Notes: generated by a model not told the origin, from the sequence alone. A stretch of DNA of 64,000 bases from Pseudoxanthomonas sp. CF385 (GCF_900104255.1 NZ_FNKZ01000003.1:1-64000); one strand, 5' to 3'; numbered from the stretch's first letter, positions 26,752 through 35,237 are shown. Translations and numbers: made by a program.

Positions 26752-27185
26752 GGCGCGGGGACTCCCAGACGTTCCCACAGGATGGGTGGGCACTGATACA
26801 GCATCTCGCCTGAAGCCGCGTCGACCGCGACCTGCAGCGTATGCGCACGGGTCAGGACCTCGCCGGTCGCGGCGTCGCGGATCTCGTATTCCATCTTCAG
26901 CCGGTTCTCCCACTCCGTCACCCGCGCCGACACCCGCAACGGCTGCGCATAGCGCAACGGCCGGATGTACTTCACCCGCGCATCGACGATGGGCCACATG
27001 TAACCCGACGCCTGCATCTGCGGATAGTCGTAATCGAAGCGCTGCAACAAGGCGCAACGGGCGATCTCCAGGTACTTGAAGTAGTGCCCGTGCCAGACCA
27101 CCTGCATGGCGTCGCAATCGTGGAACGCCGGGGCCAGCGCCACCTCGATGCGCAGGTCCTCGCGCGGCTCAACCGGCATAGACAT
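26748..27185 (-). CDS. 4HBT-type acyl-CoA/ACP thioesterase (YbgC-like)
   Basis: 145 residues, hotdog fold. AFHDCDAMQVVWHGHYFKYL holds the DxxxxxWHxxY signature of the 4-hydroxybenzoyl-CoA thioesterase family, with the catalytic aspartate at D25. It would release acyl chains from carrier protein or CoA, either ending polyene synthesis or editing. The ATG at 27185 overlaps the lyase gene by 17 bases; an ATG at 27179 is also possible. Confidence 0.88.
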   Translation of the reverse strand: MSMPVEPREDLRIEVALAPAFHDCDAMQVVWHGHYFKYLEIARCALLQRFDYDYPQMQASGYMWPIVDARVKYIRPLRYAQPLRVSARVTEWENRLKMEYEIRDAATGEVLTRAHTLQVAVDAASGEMLYQCPPILWERLGVPAP

Positions 27186-28722
27186 TCCAGCGTGTTTCGC
27201 GGATGTCGACCACCAGCTGGCGCAGTTCGCCGTCCAGGGCGCGATCTTCCTCGACCAGGGCGATCCGCGCGCACAGATCTTCGTACATCCCCGCCGGAGC
27301 CTCGCCCAAGGTCGACTGCAGGCCGACGCGCTGGCGCAGGCCCACCGCCTGGCGCGCCGCGATCAGCATGGCCGCGATCACCTGTTCGGTCAGTTCGAGC
27401 ACGCGCAGGCAGTCGCGCGCGGCGATCGTGCCCATGCTGACCTTGTCCTGGTTGTGGCACTCGGTGGAACGCGAGAACACCGACGCCGGCATCGTCAGCT
27501 TCAGCGCTTCGGCGGTCCAGGCCGACACGCTGATTTGCAGCGCCTTCAAGCCGTGGTTGATCGCCGCACGTGGCCCGGTGGCACCGGACAGGTTGGCCGG
27601 CAGACCATGGTTGTAACGGGCATCGACGATCAGCGCCAACTGGCGATCCAGCAGGTCGGCGACGTTGGCGACCGTGTTCTTCAACGCATCCATCGCGAAG
27701 GCGATGTGGCCGCCGTAGAAATGGCCGCCATGCAGGATCTGCTCGCGCTCCGGATCGATCAGCGGATTGTCGTTGGCGCTGTTGAGTTCGGTTTCGATCA
27801 ACTGGCGCAGGAACGGCAACGCATCTTCCAGCACGCCGATGACGTGCGGCGCGCAGCGCAGCGAATAGCGATCCTGCAGGCGTTGCTCATTGCGTGGCGG
27901 ACGGTCGCTGTGCAAATCCTCGCGCAGGCGCTGCGCGACACGCGCCTGGCCCGGATGCGGCTTGGCCGCGAACAGCACCGCGTCGAAATGGTGGGCGTTG
28001 CCGTTGCTGGCCAACACGTTGAAGGCGGTCAGACGGGTGGCCAGGCGCGAGACATACTCGGCGCGATCGAAGGCCAGACAGGCCAGCGCCGTCATCACGG
28101 CGGTGCCGTTCATGATGGCCAGGCCTTCCTTCGGTCGCAGCGTCAGCGGCGCCTGGCCGATCTCGGCCAGCGCCTCCGCCGCGGGCCGGATGCGGCCGTC
28201 GTGGAGCACGTCGCGTTCGCCGCACAGCACGGCCGCCACGTAGGACAGCGGCGTGAGGTCGCCACTGGCGCCGACCGAGCCTTCGGCCGGGATCAGCGGC
28301 AGCACGTCGTGCCGCAGCAAGCCTTCCAATCCTTCCAGCAACGGCAGGCTGACGCCGGACATGCCGCGCACCAGCGAGGCCAGTCGCGCGGCCAGCACGG
28401 CGCGTGTCTCGGTCGCGTCGAGGAAACGCCCCAACCCGCAGCCGTGGTAGGTGTACAGGTGATGCGGCAACTCGGCGACCAGTGCCGGCGGGATGTTCAC
28501 CGTGCAGGAGTCGCCATAGCCCGTGGTGACGCCGTAGATGACGCCCTCTTCGTGCAGGAGGCGGTCGAGGAAATCGGCGCCCTTGGCGATACGTGCACGG
28601 AACGCGGGCTCGCGCGACAGTACGGGCGGCGCTCGGCGCTGCGACAGCGCCACGACGTCCTCGATGCGCAGGGGCGCGTCGCCAAAGACGGGCGCGGCGG
28701 ATTCATTCATGGCGGGCGTCAT
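27169..28722 (-). CDS. HAL/PAL/TAL-family aromatic amino acid ammonia lyase
   Basis: 517 residues. The self-forming MIO cofactor motif Ala-Ser-Gly is at 152-154 (GSVGASGDLTPLSY), and catalytic Y63 lies in VIYGVTTGYG. The substrate-selectivity loop reads YTYHGCGLG (90-98), unlike the HHLASG of Rhodobacter tyrosine lyase or the SHAAG of histidine lyase. In the pigment cluster it probably deaminates tyrosine or another aromatic amino acid to an aryl-acrylate starter. Homologues are usually named histidine ammonia-lyase, yet no hut genes are near. The alternative starter route, chorismatase XanB2, is not in the window. Confidence 0.88.
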   Translation of the reverse strand: MTPAMNESAAPVFGDAPLRIEDVVALSQRRAPPVLSREPAFRARIAKGADFLDRLLHEEGVIYGVTTGYGDSCTVNIPPALVAELPHHLYTYHGCGLGRFLDATETRAVLAARLASLVRGMSGVSLPLLEGLEGLLRHDVLPLIPAEGSVGASGDLTPLSYVAAVLCGERDVLHDGRIRPAAEALAEIGQAPLTLRPKEGLAIMNGTAVMTALACLAFDRAEYVSRLATRLTAFNVLASNGNAHHFDAVLFAAKPHPGQARVAQRLREDLHSDRPPRNEQRLQDRYSLRCAPHVIGVLEDALPFLRQLIETELNSANDNPLIDPEREQILHGGHFYGGHIAFAMDALKNTVANVADLLDRQLALIVDARYNHGLPANLSGATGPRAAINHGLKALQISVSAWTAEALKLTMPASVFSRSTECHNQDKVSMGTIAARDCLRVLELTEQVIAAMLIAARQAVGLRQRVGLQSTLGEAPAGMYEDLCARIALVEEDRALDGELRQLVVDIRETRWNVYAG

Positions 28723-29647
28723 GCGTTACCTGATCCCAGAAGGGGTAGAAATTGAACCAGTCGTACGGCGAATCGCGGACCTGCCGTTCCATCCACGCCG
28801 CGAACTGCGCAGCGTAGCGCGCCAGCGCCTCGTCGCGCGATCCGCGCGGGAGTTCGATCCGCTCGGCGAAGGATTCGAAGCGCACGCGGTAGCCATCCCC
28901 GACGTGGGTGCAGGCCATCGTGAACACCGGGCAGCGCAGCGCCGCGCCCAGCACATAGGCGCCGATCGGGAAAGGAGCCTCGTGGCCGAGGAACGGCGCC
29001 TTCACCGAACGCCCGCCCCGCACCGGCACGCGGTCGCCGGCGATGGCGACGAACTCGCCCCGCGCCACCCGCTCGGCCAGCTTCACCGCATCGGCGGGAC
29101 CCAGGTCGGTGACCTGCAGCAGCTCCACCTTGCTTCCGGCATCGAGGCGCCGGATCAGCCGGTTGAAGCGTTCGGCATGCGCCGTATGGACGAGCGCGGT
29201 AAGGCGGAATCCGGGCACCTGGTCGGCCATGACCTGGCACAACTCCAGGCAACCCAGGTGCGCGGTGACCAGCAGGCCGCCCTCGCCCGCCCGCACGCGG
29301 GCCAGCACGCCCTGGCGTTCCATCGTGACCTTGTCGACGGGGTAGCGCTGGCCCAGCGCCAGGATCTTGTCCAGCAGCGTCTCAGCGAAGACCGCGAAGT
29401 GGTACAGGCTCTGCAAGGCGCCCGGCCGTCGCGCCGGCACACCGAGATGGGCATGCACGCGGGCGAGGTACTGGCGCGACGCACGGCGCGCGGTGCCGTT
29501 GAGCAGCCAGTGCACGAACACCACGGGATACACGCAGACCCGGAACGGCCAACGGCCCAGCCAGCGGTGCACGAAACACAACAGCAGGATGCCGCGCACG
29601 GACGTGGATTCGCCGATGTCGGCCCAGTGGTGCGAACGATCGCTCAC
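28703..29647 (-). CDS. LpxL/HtrB-like acyltransferase
   Basis: 314 residues. A membrane-associated N-terminus (LLLCFVHRWLGRWPFRVCVYP) is followed by VTAHLGCLELCQVM, the H-x4-E-like block of lipid A acyltransferases, and IAGDRVPVRGGRSVKAPFLG. It is expected to attach the polyene or a fatty acyl group to a lipid anchor, giving the membrane-bound pigment. Start is GTG at 29647 with its stop/start overlap (GTGA) to the glycosyltransferase gene. Homologues in xanthomonadin clusters are annotated simply as acyltransferase. Confidence 0.85.
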   Translation of the reverse strand: MSDRSHHWADIGESTSVRGILLLCFVHRWLGRWPFRVCVYPVVFVHWLLNGTARRASRQYLARVHAHLGVPARRPGALQSLYHFAVFAETLLDKILALGQRYPVDKVTMERQGVLARVRAGEGGLLVTAHLGCLELCQVMADQVPGFRLTALVHTAHAERFNRLIRRLDAGSKVELLQVTDLGPADAVKLAERVARGEFVAIAGDRVPVRGGRSVKAPFLGHEAPFPIGAYVLGAALRCPVFTMACTHVGDGYRVRFESFAERIELPRGSRDEALARYAAQFAAWMERQVRDSPYDWFNFYPFWDQVTHDARHE

Positions 29648-30408
29648 GCGCGCCCGCCCTCGAGCTTGCGCGCCAGCAGGCGCGGCAGGCGCGCAACCAT
29701 GCCGAAGAACAACCGCGTATGCATGCGGCTGATCCGCACGTTGTCGCGCCAGACGTCGAAGTGGGAGACGCCGTCCAGCGGATACGTCACCCGCGTGGGC
29801 CGGCTGCGCACTTCGATGCCGCGCCAGAACAGCCGCACCAGCACTTCGACGTCGAAATCCATCCGGCGACCGATGGTCTCTTCGTCCATCAGGCGCAGCA
29901 CCGGGGGCAGCGGATAGACGCGGAACCCGCACATGGAGTCTCGGATCGTGAACGACAGGGTGTTGATCCAGACCCAGACGTGGGTCAGGTAACGACCGTA
30001 CAGGCGGCCCTTCGGCACGCTCGCGTCGTACAGCGGCACACCGCAGATGACGGCATCCGGATGCGCGCGCGCTTCCTCGAGGAAGCCGGGGATGTCGCGC
30101 GGGTCGTGCTGGCCGTCGGCATCGATCTGCAGCACGTGGGTGTAGCCCGCCGCGCCCGCCTCGCGGAAGCCCGCCAGCACCGCCCCGCCCTTGCCTTGGT
30201 TCACCGGCAGGCGCAGTAGCGTCACGTCGGGGGCATGCAGCGTCGCCAGACGATCCAGCTCGCCTGCACAGGATTGCCCCGAACCGTCGTCGACCAGCAG
30301 ACACGGCACGCCGGACGCCCGCACGCCGTCCACCATCATCGCGATGGCGTGCTCATGGTCGAAGACCGGGATCACCACGAGCGGACGGAACCCGTTCGCC
30401 GCGGCCAT
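29644..30408 (-). CDS. Family 2 glycosyltransferase
   Basis: 254 residues, GT-A fold: VVIPVFDHEHAIA at the N-terminus, LLVDDGSGQ, and the metal-binding DADGQHDP after VLQI. A DPM1-like glycosyltransferase, it may glycosylate the lipid anchor or the aryl polyene. The ATG at 30408 has GGGGAATGACGTC upstream; an ATG at 30423, overlapping the ligase stop by 11 bases, is equally possible and would add MGNDV. Paired genes for glycosyltransferase and acyltransferase are characteristic of xanthomonadin clusters. Confidence 0.87.
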   Translation of the reverse strand: MAAANGFRPLVVIPVFDHEHAIAMMVDGVRASGVPCLLVDDGSGQSCAGELDRLATLHAPDVTLLRLPVNQGKGGAVLAGFREAGAAGYTHVLQIDADGQHDPRDIPGFLEEARAHPDAVICGVPLYDASVPKGRLYGRYLTHVWVWINTLSFTIRDSMCGFRVYPLPPVLRLMDEETIGRRMDFDVEVLVRLFWRGIEVRSRPTRVTYPLDGVSHFDVWRDNVRISRMHTRLFFGMVARLPRLLARKLEGGRA

Positions 30409-30412
30409 GACG

Positions 30413-32095
30413 TCATTCCCCATCGGCGAACACCACGCGCCCGCTGGCGTGCGGGCCGTGTTCCGACACGTAGCGGAACACCAGGGTGCTGCGTTCGGCC
30501 TGCCACTCCAGATCCAGCCGGATCAGGTCGCCGGGCCGCGCGACGCGCTGGAACTTCAGCGCCTCCATGCGCAGGAACGTCGCCGGCAACGGAAACACCT
30601 CGCGCGCCAGCTGCACGGCCCAGTCCAACTGCGCGACGCCAGGCAGGATCGCGGCCTGGGCGAAATGGCCTTCGAACACGGCCAGCGATGCGTCCAGCGG
30701 CAACTCGACGCGCGCATGCGCGGGTTCGCGCAACGTCCAGTGCGCCGGCGGACGCTCCGGACGGAACAGCGCCGTCAGCGCCGCTTCGGTGACCTTGCCC
30801 TGGGCGTTCGTCGGCATTGCCGGGACGAACCGCCAGCGGCGCGGCCGGGTGACCGCATCCTGCGCGCCGGCCAGATGGCGCGAGAGCGTGTTCGCCAGGG
30901 CCCGGCGGCCGGCGGCATCGTCAGGCACGCCGGTAGCATCCGCGTCCATCACGACGACGGCCGCCAGCGCACTGCGTTGGCCGCCCAGTAGCAGGACACG
31001 CGCCTCGCGGACCGCGGGATGGGCCTGGATCTGGCGCTCCAGCGCATCCAGCGATACGCGGCGCTCCTCCACCTTCACGATCCGGTCGGCACGGCCCAAC
31101 AGCCGGAAGCCACCGGCGCCGTCGGCCTCGGCGCGATCCTGACTGCGCCACCACGCCGGTTCGGCCAGATGCGGCGACCGGACTTCCAGCACGCCCTCCG
31201 CCAGCCGCCAGTCGACGCCCGGCAGGGGCTTCCAGGCGGGTTGTTCTTCGTCCCAGCGGCGCCAGGCGATGCCACCCGTCTCGCTGCTGCCGAGGATTTC
31301 CACCGGCGGCACGCCGAGCAGGCGCGCCACCTCATGCGCGGCTTCCGCAGGCAGCGCACCGCCGGACGAGAACACCGCGCGCAGGCGGCCGCGCACCGAG
31401 GGCCAGTCGAGTTGCGCCGGGAGGCGCTTCAGATGCGCGGGGCTCGCGACCAGGATCGCCTCATGGCCCTCCATCGCCGCCAGCAGATCCTCGGGGAAGA
31501 ACGCCCGTGGCACGATCGCCCGCCCCGCCGCCAGCGGCCACAGCACGCGGAACAGCAGGCCGTAGATGTGCTGATGCGACACGGTGCCGTGGATCGCGAC
31601 ATCGCCCATCCCTTCACCGAGTGCGGATTCCAGCGCGTGCACTTCGGCATCGAGCTGGCGAAGACGCTTCTCGATCGCCACAGGTTCGCCGGTGCTGCCG
31701 GAGGTGAACACGACCAGCCGGGTCGCGTCCGGATCCAGGGGCGTGAGCGGCCCCTCGCCGGCCTCGCTTTCACGCAGGGCGGACGCACCGGGCCAATCGC
31801 CCGCGAATCCGTCCACACGCGATTGCAGCCGCGTCTGCGTACCGGACAGGGCGTCGCCCGGCAACACCACGGTCTTGCCGGCATGCCAGGCGCCGAACAG
31901 CGCCGAGGCGAAGCGCGTGGCGTCATCGAAATGAAGCGCGAACGCGTGGCCCGGCAGCGCGTCGAACGCGGCGTGCCAGCGCAGGACCTCGCGATGGAAT
32001 GAAGCGTGGTCGATCAGGGCCCCACCGGTGCGCGCGAACGTGCGCCCGGCCAGCGGTTGCAAGGCCACCTCGGTGAGCGGATGCCACTCAGCCAT
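30413..32095 (-). CDS. Acyl/aryl-AMP ligase fused to a C-terminal hotdog dehydratase domain
   Basis: 560 residues. The first 445 form an adenylate-forming ligase: P-loop FTSGSTGEPVAIEK (130-143), SSETGGIAWR (A5), GRADRIVKVEERRVSL (A8-like) and NAQGKV (A10) near 440. After a proline linker comes a FabA/FabZ-like hotdog domain with FEGHFAQAAILPGVAQLDWAV, matching the GHFPxxxIxPGV dehydratase signature, though Gln-Ala replaces Pro. It probably activates the aryl starter onto the carrier proteins and dehydrates or binds elongation intermediates. This resembles XanA2-type fusions. It overlaps the membrane gene by eight bases. Confidence 0.9.
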   Translation of the reverse strand: MAEWHPLTEVALQPLAGRTFARTGGALIDHASFHREVLRWHAAFDALPGHAFALHFDDATRFASALFGAWHAGKTVVLPGDALSGTQTRLQSRVDGFAGDWPGASALRESEAGEGPLTPLDPDATRLVVFTSGSTGEPVAIEKRLRQLDAEVHALESALGEGMGDVAIHGTVSHQHIYGLLFRVLWPLAAGRAIVPRAFFPEDLLAAMEGHEAILVASPAHLKRLPAQLDWPSVRGRLRAVFSSGGALPAEAAHEVARLLGVPPVEILGSSETGGIAWRRWDEEQPAWKPLPGVDWRLAEGVLEVRSPHLAEPAWWRSQDRAEADGAGGFRLLGRADRIVKVEERRVSLDALERQIQAHPAVREARVLLLGGQRSALAAVVVMDADATGVPDDAAGRRALANTLSRHLAGAQDAVTRPRRWRFVPAMPTNAQGKVTEAALTALFRPERPPAHWTLREPAHARVELPLDASLAVFEGHFAQAAILPGVAQLDWAVQLAREVFPLPATFLRMEALKFQRVARPGDLIRLDLEWQAERSTLVFRYVSEHGPHASGRVVFADGE

Positions 32096-32639
32096 GCGAA
32101 TGCCTCGCCCGCACCCGCCGGCGCACCAGCCATTCGACGCTGAACAATGCGCCGATCAAGACGTACGCGATCAGTCCGTTGTAAAGCGCCCATGCACGGT
32201 CGGACATCCATAGGGCGGTAATCAGCGCCAGCGTGCCGTTGAAGACGAAGAACATGCACCACACCTGGGTCACCCGCCGCGTGTAGGCCACGCCTTCCGG
32301 CGGCAGGTCCGGCTCGGTCAGCCGGGCGATGCGCTCCACGGCCGACGGCGGGAACGCCAGGCTGGTGGCGAACACCACCAGCAGTACCGCGTTCACCAAC
32401 GCGGGATAAAGCTTCAGCGGCAGGGCTTCATTGAACACCGTCGCCAGGGTCGCGAGCAGTGCGGCTCCGCCCGCAGCCGCCAGCCAGACGGCCTGCCGCG
32501 TCGCCAGGGCCCGCAGCAAAGCGAGCACGAGCAGCAGCACCGCCAGCCAGCGGGGCTCGAAGCGGCCCATCGCCCAGTACACCACCAGGGGATATGCCAC
32601 TGACAGCATCACGAAGATGGCCGCGCCAATCCGGGACAC
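32088..32639 (-). CDS. COG4648-type integral membrane protein
   Basis: 183 residues with about five membrane helices (e.g. IFVMLSVAYPLVVYWAMG, WLAVLLLVLALLRALA, LVNAVLLVVFATSLAFP) and an arginine-rich C-terminus. The family occurs in aryl-polyene and fatty-acid-like clusters; its function is unknown, possibly a scaffold or flippase partner. The start is GTG at 32639 (VSRIGAAIFVM). It follows the carrier protein gene by 13 bases and overlaps the ligase gene. Confidence 0.82.
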   Translation of the reverse strand: MSRIGAAIFVMLSVAYPLVVYWAMGRFEPRWLAVLLLVLALLRALATRQAVWLAAAGGAALLATLATVFNEALPLKLYPALVNAVLLVVFATSLAFPPSAVERIARLTEPDLPPEGVAYTRRVTQVWCMFFVFNGTLALITALWMSDRAWALYNGLIAYVLIGALFSVEWLVRRRVRARHSHG

Positions 32640-32652
32640 GGGGCGACCTGCG

Positions 32653-32907
32653 TCAGGCGGCTTCGTCGCGGATCAGTCCGTACAGCACGTCGACGATGTC
32701 CTGCACCGTGCGCACCGACTTGAACGCGTCCGGCTGGAGGCTCCGCCCCAGCAGCGGCTTGAGTTGCACGATCAGGTCCACCGCATCGATGCTGTCGATG
32801 TCGAGGTCGTCGTAGAGCCTCGCCTCGGGCGTGATACGCGCCGGTTCGATCTCGAAGCTGTCGTGCAGGATCGTGACGATCCGTTCAAAGAGTTCGTTCT
32901 TGGTCAT
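32653..32907 (-). CDS. Acyl carrier protein 2 of the aryl-polyene cluster
   Basis: 84 residues. S39 in LDIDSIDAVDL is the phosphopantetheine attachment site of the DSL-type motif (DS-I here), within a four-helix carrier domain. It carries the growing polyene between ketosynthase, reductase and dehydratases. It is the second of two tandem carriers; the gap to the first is 20 bases. Confidence 0.94.
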   Translation of the reverse strand: MTKNELFERIVTILHDSFEIEPARITPEARLYDDLDIDSIDAVDLIVQLKPLLGRSLQPDAFKSVRTVQDIVDVLYGLIRDEAA

Positions 32908-32927
32908 CTTGCCAGTCCTGCCGTTGC

Positions 32928-33188
32928 TCAGGCCTTGCCCTGGGCGACGACGAAATCCGCCAGTGCGCGCACGCTGGCGAAGTGCCGGCGGGTCTCCTGC
33001 GAGTCGGCCGAGAGGCTGACCCCGTAACGCTTCTGCAGCGCCAGGCCGAGCTCGAGCGCATCGATCGAATCCAGGCCCAGCCCCTCCACGAACAACGGCG
33101 CGGTGGTATCGATGTCGTCGGGCGTGATGTCTTCCAGCGACAACGAAGAAATGATCAATTCCTTGATCTCGTGCTCAAGTGCCTGCAC
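32928..33188 (-). CDS. Acyl carrier protein 1 of the aryl-polyene cluster
   Basis: 86 residues. S41 in GLGLDSIDALEL is the phosphopantetheine site. The body is a standard carrier fold, more divergent from FabD-type ACP than the one at 32653. Start chosen as GTG at 33188, because GGGAG lies nine bases upstream; a TTG at 33206 would add six residues. It overlaps the acyltransferase stop by 14 bases. Confidence 0.92.
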   Translation of the reverse strand: MQALEHEIKELIISSLSLEDITPDDIDTTAPLFVEGLGLDSIDALELGLALQKRYGVSLSADSQETRRHFASVRALADFVVAQGKA

Positions 33189-33972
33189 GCGATGGATCTC
33201 CCGCAAAGTAGTTGGCCAGATAGTCCGTGAGTCGCCGGGCTGCCAGCGCCTCTCCCCCCGCCGACGGATCCCCCCCCTCCGTTCCGTTCAGGAACGGGGC
33301 GATCGGCAGGTCTTCCTGAACATCGATCACCATATGGAACCGCATCGGCGGCACACGATACCACTTCTCACCTTTCCCCAGCGTCAGCGGCGTGCAGGTG
33401 ATGCGTACCGGCGTGACGTCCAGCGCGCCGCGCACGGCGATGTTCGCCGCACCGCGCTGGAGTTTCAGGGGCTGCCCCGGCGTGGTCCGCGTGCCTTCGG
33501 GAAAGATCACCAGGGTGCCGCCCGCACGGACCGCGGCGATGCAGTCCTCGACCAGGCCCGCACCGTCGTCGTTGGACACGTAACCCGCGGCCCGGACCGG
33601 CCCCCGCATGAACGGATTGCGCGCCACCGCCGACTTCACCACGCAATCGGCGTTCGGCAGCAGGGAGATCAGCAGCACGACATCGATCAGCGTCGGATGG
33701 TTGGCGAGCACCAGCAACCCGTCGCGCGCCAGCCGCTCCCGCCCCCGGATCTCATACGTCATCACGCGCAGCCGGCGCATCAGTTCCACATGGGCGGCGA
33801 AACTGCGCTGCACGAGACGCCGCGACCAGCGTCGGCGGCGGTCGGGATCGCGTACCAGCCACAGCAGCGGCGGCAGCACGCAGACGCCCAGGAACAGGCC
33901 GCCCACGCCGAACGCGAGGAAGCTCAGTCCCGTTCCCGCGACACGCCAGGCGTGGCCCAACCGCTCACGCAT
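33175..33972 (-). CDS. 1-acylglycerol-3-phosphate acyltransferase-like (PlsC) protein
   Basis: 265 residues. The acyltransferase signature HPTLID (H-x4-D) and FPEGTRT are present, after a membrane segment GLSFLAFGVGGLFLGVCVLPPLLWLV. It probably transfers an acyl or polyene chain to a glycerophospholipid-like anchor. The ATG at 33972 overlaps the chain-length-factor gene by eight bases. An ATG at 33999 would add nine residues but has no better ribosome-binding site. Confidence 0.86.
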   Translation of the reverse strand: MRERLGHAWRVAGTGLSFLAFGVGGLFLGVCVLPPLLWLVRDPDRRRRWSRRLVQRSFAAHVELMRRLRVMTYEIRGRERLARDGLLVLANHPTLIDVVLLISLLPNADCVVKSAVARNPFMRGPVRAAGYVSNDDGAGLVEDCIAAVRAGGTLVIFPEGTRTTPGQPLKLQRGAANIAVRGALDVTPVRITCTPLTLGKGEKWYRVPPMRFHMVIDVQEDLPIAPFLNGTEGGDPSAGGEALAARRLTDYLANYFAGDPSRAGT

Positions 33973-34696
33973 CGCGTCGCCAATGCCAGTGGACGCCATC
34001 GCCGCGCCATTCGAGCGCCGCATCGCCGGCGAGCAGGAAGCGCAACACGTCCAGCCCGTGGGGCAACGCGGTGGCGGCATCATCCGCGCCGTCGGCCGTC
34101 CACGTCAGGCGCAGGGTCGGCCACGCGGTGTCGGTGGCGACCAGCCGCCAGCACCACGCGAACCCGGCATCCGGCTCGTCCGCGAAACCGGCATATACCG
34201 CAGGCAGCGGTGCGTCGTAGACGACCAGCAGCACCTCCGGGGCTCCGTCAGCGAGCAATGCCGCGGCTTCGATGCAGGCGGTCTCGACGGTGGCCTTGCC
34301 GCCCGCCGTGGCCACGTAGTTGCCACGCTCGCCCCGCAGGATGGAATACAGCGCGGCGATGGCGTTGTGCACCGACAGGCCGAACGTCGTCGGCGAAGGC
34401 GACTCCCCCGCCACCAGCGCCTCGAGCAGTTCCATCGAACGCGCCACATCGCCGTGCCGCGAGGCGAAGACCAGCGGCACGCCACCCTCGTCGGCGCGCT
34501 GGCACCAGAACGCGGTCTGGATGGCCATGCGCCCCAGCCGTTCGATCCGCCGGCGCTGCATGGCCGGCACTTCGGACAACGCCGGCGTTCCGTCTCCCGC
34601 GGGCAGCCACGGCGCCTGTGCCCATGCCGTCCACGCGGTCTGATCCACCAGGCCCGGCGCCCACGCCGCCCACTCCTTCACCGACAAACCGATCAT
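33965..34696 (-). CDS. Ketosynthase-like chain-length-factor protein (PF13723 type)
   Basis: 243 residues. It resembles only the N-terminal half of a ketosynthase and lacks the catalytic Cys, so it is probably the non-catalytic partner of an active ketosynthase, setting chain length. Visible: FGLSVHNAIAALYSI and ATAGGKATVETACIEAAALL, where the nucleophile-elbow region has no active cysteine. It is the first gene of the 18-gene run and is divergent from the tRNA genes. Homologues occur in all aryl-polyene clusters I know. Confidence 0.86.
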   Translation of the reverse strand: MIGLSVKEWAAWAPGLVDQTAWTAWAQAPWLPAGDGTPALSEVPAMQRRRIERLGRMAIQTAFWCQRADEGGVPLVFASRHGDVARSMELLEALVAGESPSPTTFGLSVHNAIAALYSILRGERGNYVATAGGKATVETACIEAAALLADGAPEVLLVVYDAPLPAVYAGFADEPDAGFAWCWRLVATDTAWPTLRLTWTADGADDAATALPHGLDVLRFLLAGDAALEWRGDGVHWHWRRDA

Positions 34697-34787
34697 GCGC
34701 CGCGTGTGGTCCCGTCGTTCTTCAAGCGTGGTATTTCACCCGCATGCCGCAACGTTCGCCAGTCGTGAATATTTTCGTAACGAATGC

Positions 34788-34816
34788 TTGCGCATCGGAA
34801 AGAGGCTGGCTATTAT
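34788..34816 (+). promoter_or_regulatory. Sigma70 promoter of the tRNA-Ala/tRNA-Glu unit
   Basis: TTGCGC (34788-34793), a 17-base spacer and TATTAT (34811-34816) give near-consensus boxes 20 bases before tRNA-Ala. The expected start point lies around 34823. Confidence 0.8.
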
Positions 34817-34835
34817 TCCGCTCCTGCCAGCACGT

Positions 34836-34911
34836 GGGGCCATAGCTCAGCTGGGAGAGCGCCTGCATGGCATGCAGGAGGTCGGCGGTTCGATCCCGCC
34901 TGGCTCCACCA
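34836..34911 (+). tRNA. tRNA-Ala (anticodon GGC)
   Basis: 76 bases including an encoded CCA. The acceptor stem GGGGCCA pairs with TGGCTCC; the D arm contains AGCTCAGCTGGGAGAGC; the anticodon stem CCTGC/GCAGG encloses ATGGCAT with GGC at 34869-34871; the T arm is the normal GGTTCGATCC. It reads GCC and GCU alanine codons. A strong promoter lies just upstream. Confidence 0.97.
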
Positions 34912-34962
34912 ACTTCCGGACAATAGGCCGTCTGGAATGAAAATCTGGCGAAACTTTCGTGT

Positions 34963-35038
34963 GTCCCCATCGTCTAGAGGCCTAGGACATTACCCTTTCA
35001 CGGTAGCGACCGGGGTTCGAATCCCCGTGGGGACGCCA
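34963..35038 (+). tRNA. tRNA-Glu (anticodon TTC)
   Basis: 76 bases including CCA. Acceptor GTCCCCA pairs with TGGGGAC; the anticodon loop CTTTCAC carries TTC; the T loop is GGGTTCGAATCCCC. It follows tRNA-Ala by 51 bases and precedes a strong terminator, so both probably come from one transcript. Confidence 0.97.
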
Positions 35039-35047
35039 CTTTTATCG

Positions 35048-35075
35048 AAGGCCCGGGAAACCGGGCCTTTTTTTT
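35048..35075 (+). terminator. Rho-independent terminator of the tRNA unit
   Basis: AAGGCCCGG and CCGGGCCTT form a nine-base-pair stem with a GAAA loop, running into eight T. It ends the tRNA-Ala/tRNA-Glu transcript ten bases after tRNA-Glu. Confidence 0.92.
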
Positions 35076-35237
35076 GCCTGATCGATCGTAACGCCGCTTT
35101 CGCAGGCATTTACAAGAATCTGACGACGAACGGCGTAGAAGCGGAGTGTGCCCCGCCTTCGCGTCGTCCCTGGCCGGGCGCACGTCCTGAGACAAGTGCA
35201 GTCGAAGCTGGTGCCCCCTTGCCCGGAGCCTGCCGTC

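Noticed and set aside
34697..34787. Promoter for the pigment cluster
   Set aside because: Several AT-rich stretches exist (AAAATATTC, GAAATACC) but none pairs with a good -35 box.
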